A stretch of DNA of 37,706 bases from an uncultured Ruminococcus sp. Its GTDB lineage: Bacteria > Bacillota > Clostridia > Oscillospirales > Acutalibacteraceae. This document shows positions 31,823 through 37,706 of this stretch, piece by piece (position 1 is the first letter of the stretch; each line of letters starts with the position of its first letter). The position numbers and the translations under genes are program-made. The DNA is taken from NCBI GenBank assembly GCA_902765855.1, contig CACXBF010000019.1, forward strand, positions 1 to 37,706, given 5' to 3'. The notes under the pieces were generated by a model. That model saw only the letters and a list, made by a program, of their open reading frames with translations, was not told where the DNA came from and searched no databases.

Positions 31823-34444
31823 ATGAGTACAACAAGGAAATATACCCTTGAAGGTCTGGATTGTGCAAACTGTGCTATGAAAATCGAGGAAGCTATTGCA
31901 AAACTAAATGGCGTTGAGAATGTTTCTATTGTTTTTGCAACAAAAACGCTTTCTCTTAAAAGCATTCTTGATGAACACGAGCTTTTTAACACAATTAAAA
32001 AAACAATAGATTCTGTTGAGGATGGCGTTACTCTTATAGAAAAAACTAAATCTCATCACGAACACCATCACGATGATGATGAACATTGTGGTTGCGGGCA
32101 CGAACATCATGAACATAACCATTCACATGGCAAAACAAGAAAATATACTTTGCAGGACCTCGATTGTGCTCATTGTGCTATGAAAATTGAGGAAGCTATT
32201 GCAGGCCTCGACGGCGTTGATAATGTTATTGTTACATTTGCAACAAAAACTCTCGCACTTGAAAGTAATCTTGAGGAAAAGGAACTTTTCGACACCCTTC
32301 AAAAAACAATAGATTCTGTTGAAGACGGTGTTACTCTTATTGAGCAGAAAACAAAAAATAAACATTCACATGGCAAAACAAGAAAATATACTTTGCAGGA
32401 CCTCGATTGTGCTAATTGTGCTATGAAAATTGAAGAAGCTATCGCAGGTCTCGACGGCGTTGATAATGTTATTGTTACATTTGCAACAAAAACTCTTGCA
32501 CTTGAAAGTAGTCTTGATGAAAAGGAACTTTTTGACACCCTCCAAAAGACAATAGATTCTGTTGAGGACGGCGTTACTCTTATTGAGCAGAAAGATAACA
32601 AAAAAATCCATTCGGAGAAAAAATCTTTTAACAAGGATAAAATGATACTCATTGAAACCGGTATTGCAATCATTTTAACAGCAATAGGTCTTGCAGTTTC
32701 TGCTTTTATTTCACCTGAATGGATTGGAAAAATTATAATTGCTGTCGGTGTATGCTTCTCCGGATATCGTGTTGTAATAAAAGGTCTGAAATCTCTTGTC
32801 AAACTAAGACTTGACGAAAATGTACTTATGATGATTGCTGTTGTCGCTTCATGTATACTTGGCGAATTTTTTGAGGCTGCCGCCGTTACAATTCTTTTCA
32901 ACATCGGCGAATATATTGAAGATAAGGCTGTCAACAAGTCAAGAAAAGGTATTGAAGCACTTTCTATGATTCGTCCTGATAAGGCACATTTACTTAAATC
33001 TGATGGAACTACCCTTACAATAGACGCTGAAGAAATTGAGCCTGACGATACGATTATTGTAAATCCATATGAGCGTATTCCTCTTGACGGTGTTATAATT
33101 GATGGTGAAAGTTCTCTCGATACTTCCGCGCTCACCGGAGAAAGTGTTCCAAGAAATGTTGCAAAAAATTCAGATGTTATGTCTGGTATGATGAATCTTG
33201 AAGGCGTTCTTACTATAAAAGTAACAAACTCTTGTGAAAATTCTGCGGCATCTCGTATTCTTAAACTTGTTGAGGAAAGTTCCGCACAAAAGGGCAATTC
33301 GGAAAAATTCATAAGCCGTTTTGCAAAGGTTTATACTCCGATAGTATTTTTGATGGCGTTGGTTCTTGCTATAGTTCCTCCACTTATCGGTTTAGGTGAT
33401 TTCACAACATTTATAAATCGTGCATTAGTATTCCTGGTTGCATCTTGCCCTTGTGCATTGGTTATCAGTGTTCCGCTCGGTTTCTACTCCGGCATAGGTT
33501 CGGCATCTAAAAATGGCGTTCTTATAAAAGGTGGTAAATTTATTGAGGCTATTTCTAAAGTAAATACTGTTGCTTTCGATAAAACCGGAACTCTTACAAA
33601 GGGTGAACTTGCTGTTGCCAATGTAAAACTTCTTGGCAAAATGTCTGAAGATGAAGTTCTTTCTATTGCGGCTTCTGCTGAAGAATACTCCTCTCACCCA
33701 TCGGCTCTTGCTATCAAAAAAGCTGCCGAAAAACTTCCTAAGGTTACGCTTACTGACCACAAAGAAATTGCCGGTAAGGGCGTTTCTGCACAATATAACG
33801 GCAAGGCTGTTCTCTGCGGAAACAGAAAACTCTTTAATGACAGTAACCTAAAGAGCGGTATAATATATCTATCTGTTGATGGAAAAATTGTCGGCGAAAT
33901 TGAAACAAGTGATGAAATCCGTGAGGATACAAAGGCTACACTTGATAATCTAAAATCTTTGGGCATTGAACATATAGTTATGCTCACAGGTGACGGTGAA
34001 ATTGCCGCAAAGAAAATTGCTGATGAGTGTGGTTTAAGTGAATTCAAACATTCCCTTATGCCTGAAGAAAAAGCCGAAACTGTTAAAGAGCTTCAAAAGA
34101 ACGGTAAGGTTATCTTCGTTGGTGACGGAATAAACGACGCGCCTGTACTCGCTGCTGCTGACTGCGGATTCGCTATGGGACTTGGTAGCGATGCCGCTAT
34201 TGAATCTGCGGACGCTGTTCTGACAAGCGGCACTCTTGCAAAGTTGCCTACTGCAATTAAAATAAGTAGAAGCGCTATGAAAACTGTTCGCTTTAATATT
34301 GCATTTGCACTTGCACTTAAAGCTATTGTTCTTATACTTGCTGCATTTGGATATGCGCCGATGTGGATTGCTGTTATAGCTGATACCGGACTTTCCGTTC
34401 TTACAGTTCTCAATGCTGCAAGACTTTTAAGAAAAAAATATTAA
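31823..34444 (+). CDS. P1B-type heavy-metal exporting ATPase (CadA/ZntA type) with three HMA domains
   Basis: The 873-residue product has three N-terminal HMA domains, each with DCA(N/H)CAMK (about 4-76, 105-178, 185-255), a His/Asp-rich segment between HMA1 and HMA2 (HHEHHHDDDEHCGCGHEHHEHNH, about 77-100), then the ATPase core: SALTGES (actuator), the transport-site CPC in ASCPCALVIS, the phosphorylation site DKTGTLTKG, SSHPSA and GDGINDAPVLAAADCG. CPC with this His-rich tail fits export of Zn, Cd or Pb. HMA2 and HMA3 are nearly identical, showing recent duplication. It overlaps the repressor's operon and ends at a strong terminator. Start at the ATG 31823. Confidence 0.95.
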   Translation: MSTTRKYTLEGLDCANCAMKIEEAIAKLNGVENVSIVFATKTLSLKSILDEHELFNTIKKTIDSVEDGVTLIEKTKSHHEHHHDDDEHCGCGHEHHEHNHSHGKTRKYTLQDLDCAHCAMKIEEAIAGLDGVDNVIVTFATKTLALESNLEEKELFDTLQKTIDSVEDGVTLIEQKTKNKHSHGKTRKYTLQDLDCANCAMKIEEAIAGLDGVDNVIVTFATKTLALESSLDEKELFDTLQKTIDSVEDGVTLIEQKDNKKIHSEKKSFNKDKMILIETGIAIILTAIGLAVSAFISPEWIGKIIIAVGVCFSGYRVVIKGLKSLVKLRLDENVLMMIAVVASCILGEFFEAAAVTILFNIGEYIEDKAVNKSRKGIEALSMIRPDKAHLLKSDGTTLTIDAEEIEPDDTIIVNPYERIPLDGVIIDGESSLDTSALTGESVPRNVAKNSDVMSGMMNLEGVLTIKVTNSCENSAASRILKLVEESSAQKGNSEKFISRFAKVYTPIVFLMALVLAIVPPLIGLGDFTTFINRALVFLVASCPCALVISVPLGFYSGIGSASKNGVLIKGGKFIEAISKVNTVAFDKTGTLTKGELAVANVKLLGKMSEDEVLSIAASAEEYSSHPSALAIKKAAEKLPKVTLTDHKEIAGKGVSAQYNGKAVLCGNRKLFNDSNLKSGIIYLSVDGKIVGEIETSDEIREDTKATLDNLKSLGIEHIVMLTGDGEIAAKKIADECGLSEFKHSLMPEEKAETVKELQKNGKVIFVGDGINDAPVLAAADCGFAMGLGSDAAIESADAVLTSGTLAKLPTAIKISRSAMKTVRFNIAFALALKAIVLILAAFGYAPMWIAVIADTGLSVLTVLNAARLLRKKY
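32121..32592 (+). repeat. 243-bp in-frame tandem repeat coding HMA2 and HMA3
   Basis: 32121-32363 and 32364-32592 are nearly identical at the DNA level, from ATTCACATGGCAAAACAAG to the ATTGAGCAGAAA end. They code for 81-residue units with only a few differences (AHC/ANC, NLEE/SLDE). HMA1 is an older, more diverged copy. Confidence 0.9.
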
Positions 34445-34472
34445 AGAATTTATGAATTATAAATAACAAATC

Positions 34473-34506
34473 AAAAGGACAGCACCATTTTGGGTGTTGT
34501 CCTTTT
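34473..34506 (+). terminator. Terminator of the metal-efflux operon
   Basis: A 14-bp stem (34473-34486 with 34493-34506, one wobble) then a T run, 30 bp after the ATPase stop. Confidence 0.85.
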
Positions 34507-34650
34507 TTTCTCACCTCCAATAGAAACCTTACAGGTTCAAAGGGAACAAAACACATTTCTGAGTCTAAAACCTGAAAGCACTATGTAGAATTGATATAAA
34601 CACACATAAAATTGACAGTCAATATTATTTATTTTAATTGAGCTAAAATG

Positions 34651-34679
34651 TTGATTTTTGTCTTAGTTTGTGATACAAT
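34651..34679 (+). promoter_or_regulatory. Orphan promoter in a gene-free stretch
   Basis: TTGATT (34651-34656) and TACAAT (34674-34679), 17-bp spacing, read rightwards. No plausible coding frame follows before the oppositely oriented gene at 34811-35035. The gap 34507-34810 has no other signal I can name. A non-coding or antisense transcript is possible. Confidence 0.45.
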
Positions 34680-34810
34680 ACTTTTGTAGACGCAAGTCAA
34701 GTGTACGCATGTTTATAAATTATAGGATATAAGAGACTAAAATTTACATTTTAAAGTAGCTGAACTTAAAGTTATGATTATGATTTCTTCGGGAATATAG
34801 GGAGATTCAT

Positions 34811-35035
34811 TCAACCGATTGCATCTTCAACTACTTCTCTAAGGTGTATCGGCTCTAAACCGTTCTTATTGCATAATTCTACAAGTTTTTCTGCTTTATT
34901 CCTATCAAGAAAAATATCTGATATGGAAATAAGAATTACATTTGTTGCTCTAAGATAAACTGATATTCCATAAGCAATATAGCTTCCTAATTCGCTATTT
35001 CGCAAATTTTCCTCTACAACCTTATATATGAACAT
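34811..35035 (-). CDS. Small conserved protein (DUF6514-like)
   Basis: The 74-residue product starts MFIYKVVEENLRNSELGSYIAYGISVY, has a beta meander, then ISDIFLDRNKAEKLVELCNKNGLEPIHLREVVEDAIG. The I.DI..D...AE.LV..CN...L...HL.EVVED pattern is common in small Clostridial proteins grouped as DUF6514. No known role. GGGAG lies before the start, and an extended TGATATAAT -10 stands upstream. Confidence 0.8.
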   Translation of the reverse strand: MFIYKVVEENLRNSELGSYIAYGISVYLRATNVILISISDIFLDRNKAEKLVELCNKNGLEPIHLREVVEDAIG

Positions 35036-35077
35036 TTTAATCTCCCTTTTCAGCTTTATTCGCTGTCCTATGGCACT

Positions 35078-35086
35078 ATTATATCA
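35078..35086 (-). promoter_or_regulatory. Extended -10 promoter of the DUF6514-like gene
   Basis: TGATATAAT on the minus strand is a perfect extended -10 box; the -35 region is poor. It lies 43 bp before the gene. Confidence 0.55.
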
Positions 35087-35192
35087 CACAACCATACAGC
35101 TAATTATCGCTTGTGAAATCGACGTAATCTTCATTGAATCAAGCGTTACTTGACAAAACGTATGATTTATCATAAGAAAGGGTTTGAATTAT

Positions 35193-35921
35193 ATGAATAT
35201 TGCAATATGTGATGACAATCTTTTAGACAGAGAACTAATTATAGACTTATTTGAATACTATTTCTTGAATAAATCTATTGCTTATAACATAGACCAATAC
35301 GAAAGCGGAAATAATCTTATATACGAAATCGAAGACGGACATCCCTATGATATAATAATCCTTGATATTTTTATGGGAAAAATTTTAGGAATTGAAGTTG
35401 CAAAAAAATTAAGACAGCTTAAATTTAACGGTGGAATTATTTTCCTCACTGCAAGCTCTGATTTTGCAGTTGACAGCTATGATGTAAATGCAGATGGATA
35501 TATACTAAAACCTATCTCATATGATAAACTTAAAAATTCTATTGACAGAATTACAAAAAATTTTAGTACAAGCAGTTACCGTGTAAGGCATAGAAGTAAT
35601 TTTTTGCTTATACCGTATAGTGAAATTACTTATATTGAAAGTAATAATTCAAAATGTATTTTACACAGAAATAACGGTGAAAGCTATAACATATATAAAA
35701 AGCTTGGAGAAATTGAAGCCGAACTTAATGATTCCCGTTTTTTGAGAAGTCATCAGAGCTATCTTGTTAATATGGATTATATAATTGAGGCCGGAAATCA
35801 ATTTCATCTCTCTACCGGAGATTCTGTTCTTATAAGACAACGACAACTAAAAGATATTCGTTCAATATATCTTAAATATAACGAAAAGCATAACTCTCAT
35901 ATATCTTCGGTTTCCCAATAA
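35193..35921 (+). CDS. LytTR-family response regulator
   Basis: The 242-residue product has a receiver domain (1-about 120) with acidic pocket Asp7/Asp8 (CDD), phosphoacceptor Asp58 (IIILDIFMG) and Lys in LKPIS, and a LytTR DNA-binding domain (about 135-230) with ITYIESNNSKCILH, FLRSHQSYLVNMDYI and VLIRQRQLKDI. AgrA/LytR relatives control peptide-triggered traits such as bacteriocins or surface change. No histidine kinase or peptide gene is adjacent; the next gene is an HPt protein. The ATG at 35193 is used because AAAGGG lies 10 bp upstream. Confidence 0.95.
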   Translation: MNIAICDDNLLDRELIIDLFEYYFLNKSIAYNIDQYESGNNLIYEIEDGHPYDIIILDIFMGKILGIEVAKKLRQLKFNGGIIFLTASSDFAVDSYDVNADGYILKPISYDKLKNSIDRITKNFSTSSYRVRHRSNFLLIPYSEITYIESNNSKCILHRNNGESYNIYKKLGEIEAELNDSRFLRSHQSYLVNMDYIIEAGNQFHLSTGDSVLIRQRQLKDIRSIYLKYNEKHNSHISSVSQ

Positions 35922-35983
35922 TTTAATTACTTAAAATTATTTTAGGCTTTAATATAAATACATAAGTGAAGGGGATTGTTTTT

Positions 35984-36355
35984 ATGACTTTAGAGGCATT
36001 TTATCAACAAATAGGTAGTAATTATGAAAATGTTTTAAAAAGATTACTAAGTGAAAAACGCATAGTAAATTTTGTAATTCGTTTTTTAGAAGATGATAGC
36101 TTTGATAAACTATGTCAATCTCTTGATAATATGGATTATGATACTGCCTTTAATTACGCTCATAATTTAAAGGGGCTTGCTCAAAATCTTGGCTTTGAAA
36201 ATCTGGCGAAGTCTGCTGGAAAAATCAGCGATATTTTGCGTTCTGATAATAAAAATATTTTAAAAACATCACATAAGCTTATTAATGATTTAATTTCTGA
36301 CTATAATGATGTTAAAGCGGCTATCATAGAACTAAAGAAAAAATATGAGCCATAA
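35984..36355 (+). CDS. Free-standing histidine phosphotransfer (HPt) protein
   Basis: The 123-residue product is all helical and has the HPt signature AHNLKGLAQNLGF, with phosphohistidine at about residue 60, preceded by the usual N-terminal helices (FVIRFLEDDSFDKLCQSLDNMD). HPt proteins shuttle phosphate between receiver domains. The ATG at 35984 follows AAGGGG. It lies 62 bp after the LytTR regulator and probably shares its transcript. A freestanding HPt beside a LytTR regulator is unusual; a hybrid kinase elsewhere would be needed to feed it. Confidence 0.88.
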   Translation: MTLEAFYQQIGSNYENVLKRLLSEKRIVNFVIRFLEDDSFDKLCQSLDNMDYDTAFNYAHNLKGLAQNLGFENLAKSAGKISDILRSDNKNILKTSHKLINDLISDYNDVKAAIIELKKKYEP

Positions 36356-36442
36356 TATTACAGTTTATAAGAAAGAATTATTAAAAAAACATTCCTTTTA
36401 TAAAACTACCAATAATATAAAAAATCACACAAATACAACTCT

Positions 36443-36468
36443 CAAACCCCTCTATATTTAGGGGTTTG
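36443..36468. repeat. 9-bp inverted repeat hairpin
   Basis: CAAACCCCT (36443-36451) and AGGGGTTTG (36460-36468), possibly the terminator of the HPt transcript, though the T tract is missing on the plus strand. Confidence 0.5.
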
Positions 36469-36580
36469 CAATAAAAATACTGTACTTCACCCCCGTCATT
36501 AGCTTTCAATATAAAATATATTTAGAAAAGGTTTGAATTAATTTTTTGTTTTATATAGTTTTTAGTATAAATAATAATTT

Positions 36581-36608
36581 AAGGCAATCCATAAATGGAC
36601 TGCCTTTT
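36581..36608 (+). terminator. Terminator of the LytTR-HPt transcript
   Basis: An 11-bp stem with one mismatch (36581-36591 with 36596-36606) then TTTTCTT. Confidence 0.65.
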
Positions 36609-36632
36609 CTTAATTATTATTTAAAGCTAATA

Positions 36633-36672
36633 AAAAAATTCTCACAGAACAAATTCTGTGAGAATTTTTTAT
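36633..36672. terminator. Terminator of the repeat-protein gene
   Basis: A perfect 17-bp stem (36633-36649 with 36654-36670) with an A run on one side and T run on the other, 8 bp after the minus-strand stop codon. Confidence 0.88.
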
Positions 36673-36679
36673 TTTAAAC

Positions 36680-37706
36680 TTATTTAACTGCTACTGTAAA
36701 ACTCTTAGTAACATAATCACCTGTTGAATCAAATACTCTTACTGCATATTGATATGTGCCTACCTTAGTTGGCTTGTTTGTGCAAGTTGTTGCTGTTGTT
36801 GTACCTGTAAGATCCGTCCAATCGAGAGCACCACGAAGTCTGTAGAAATACTTATACTTATATGGTGCTTTACCGCCTGTTGCCTTTGCCGTGATCTTTA
36901 CTGATGAACCAAGGTTAATTGATGTTGCACTGATTGTTGAAGTATTTGCAAGTTCTGCAGCTTTGCTAACCTTTACAATAAACTGTTTTGTAAGATTTTT
37001 ACCTGTTGAATCAAATACTCTTACTGCATATTGATATGTGCCTACCTTAGTTGGCTTATAAGTATAGGTTGTTGCTGTTGTTGCATTCTTGAGAGTTACC
37101 CAATCAGCTTCTCCAGCCGGCTTGCAGAAATAGCTGTACTTATATGGTGCTTTGCCGCCTGTTGCCTTTGCCGTCATCTTGACTGATGAACCAAGGTTAA
37201 TTGATGTTGCGCTGATTGTAGAAGCATTTGCAAGTTCTGCAACCTTATTAACATTTACAGTAAATTGTTTTGTAAGATTCTTACCTGTTGAATCAAATAC
37301 TCTTACTGCATAATAATATGTACCTACCTTAGTTGGCTTATAAGTATAGGTTGTTGCTGTTGTTGCATTCTTGAGAGTTACCCAATCAATTTCTCCGGCC
37401 GGCTTGCAGAAATAGCTGTACTTATATGGTGCTTTGCCGCCTGTTGCCTTTGCCGTCATCTTGATTGATGAACCAAGGTTAATTGATGTTGCGCTGATTG
37501 TAGAAGCATTTGCAAGTTCTGCAACCTTCTTAACATTTACATCAAATGTCTTTGTAAGATACTTACCTGTTGAATCAAATACTCTTACTGCATACTGATA
37601 GTTAGCCGCCTTAGTTGGCTTATGTGTGCATGTTGTTGCTGTTGTTGTGCCTGTAATAGCTGTCCAATCAATGTCGCCACGAAGTCTATAGAAATATCTA
37701 TACTTA
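36680..37706 (-). CDS. C-terminal part of a large repeat-built surface protein (truncated by window edge)
   Basis: The frame is open through the right edge and ends at 36680 with four 94-residue repeats (the last at the edge is partial). Each unit reads ASTISATSINLGSSVKMTAKATGG, KAPYKYSYFCKPAG, W.TL..ATTATTYTYKPTKVGTY, YAVRVFDSTGK..TK.FTVNV, an Ig-like/Y_Y_Y-type beta sandwich seen in very large secreted proteins of Ruminococcus and Eubacterium. The upstream start, signal peptide and any catalytic domain are outside the window. No sorting signal is present after the last unit, so attachment must lie elsewhere or the protein is secreted. Confidence 0.85.
   Translation of the reverse strand, partial: KYRYFYRLRGDIDWTAITGTTTATTCTHKPTKAANYQYAVRVFDSTGKYLTKTFDVNVKKVAELANASTISATSINLGSSIKMTAKATGGKAPYKYSYFCKPAGEIDWVTLKNATTATTYTYKPTKVGTYYYAVRVFDSTGKNLTKQFTVNVNKVAELANASTISATSINLGSSVKMTAKATGGKAPYKYSYFCKPAGEADWVTLKNATTATTYTYKPTKVGTYQYAVRVFDSTGKNLTKQFIVKVSKAAELANTSTISATSINLGSSVKITAKATGGKAPYKYKYFYRLRGALDWTDLTGTTTATTCTNKPTKVGTYQYAVRVFDSTGDYVTKSFTVAVK
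36720..37706 (-). repeat. Tandem 282-bp coding repeats
   Basis: The segment CCTGTTGAATCAAATACTC recurs at 36720, 37002, 37284 and 37566, exactly 282 bp apart. Units differ by few base changes, apart from two alternating forms of the middle part: KPAGEIDWVTLKNATT and RLRGALDWTDLTGTTT. Confidence 0.95.

Noticed and set aside
32299-33312. A 337-codon open frame opposite the metal ATPase
   Set aside because: It is the mirror of conserved ATPase codons, Ser/Ile-rich, without start signal; the plus-strand protein has every family motif.
36720-37706. Regular 282-bp repeats considered as a CRISPR-like array
   Set aside because: Units are far too long, have no unique spacers and lie within one continuous coding frame of Ig-like domains.

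Overview
The window looks like chromosomal DNA from a low-GC, spore-forming, strictly fermentative gut Firmicute, most likely a Ruminococcus/Oscillospiraceae-type Clostridium relative. The reasons are: a fragment of the spore-coat manganese catalase CotJC; an rplU-prp-rpmA operon in which L27 has the N-terminal extension cut by Prp; a CIRCE-controlled groESL; a leucine-type T-box on ilvBN; a secreted protein with a dockerin; and AT-rich, Shine-Dalgarno-dependent genes. The placement is inferred; no rRNA or tRNA gene is present to fix it.

Layout. Positions 1-1660 are a mobile-element scar: foreign DNA abuts a cotJC gene that has lost its first third, followed by an IS200-like insertion with a hairpin that hides its ribosome binding site. 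Positions 1875-3392 (minus) hold rpmA-prp-rplU with an L21 leader, and a membrane-anchored heavy-metal-binding protein. Positions 3450-4077 are a hairpin-rich repeat with a 204-bp tandem duplication. Positions 4120-7515 (minus) are a ferrous iron operon (feoA-feoA-feoB-Cys-rich peptide) with two TTAG-N6-CTAA operator candidates. Then come a CarD regulator (+), ilvBN with its T-box (minus), groESL (minus), an rRNA methyltransferase pair (RlmL-like on minus, RsmA on plus) and an intracellular GH13 glucosidase (minus).

The most interesting block is 18184-22244 (+). A promoter, a cobalamin-type riboswitch and a terminator precede three overlapping genes: a wall-anchored DUF4430 protein, a membrane protein combining a terpenoid-cyclase-like alpha/alpha barrel with DUF4430 (the domain pair of animal intrinsic factor and transcobalamin), and an EcfT-like membrane subunit without ATPase or S component. 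This reads as a cell-surface B12 capture and import system. The next gene, mrnC, has its own promoter.

Positions 22995-26910 (minus) contain a MurG/UgtP-like glycosyltransferase and the pantothenate genes panB, panC and panD with an embedded flavin-oxidase-like gene. Then follow three DUF3592-like paralogues (one dead), yebC, a dockerin protein, a CadC-type repressor with a P1B metal ATPase carrying three HMA domains, a small DUF6514-like gene, a LytTR response regulator with a lone HPt protein, and the C-terminal end of a repeat-built surface protein running off the right edge.

A dispersed hairpin-rich repeat with inverted ends recurs at about 3452-3759 and 22683-22919. Partial or solo copies lie near 10932, 15830 and 25577.
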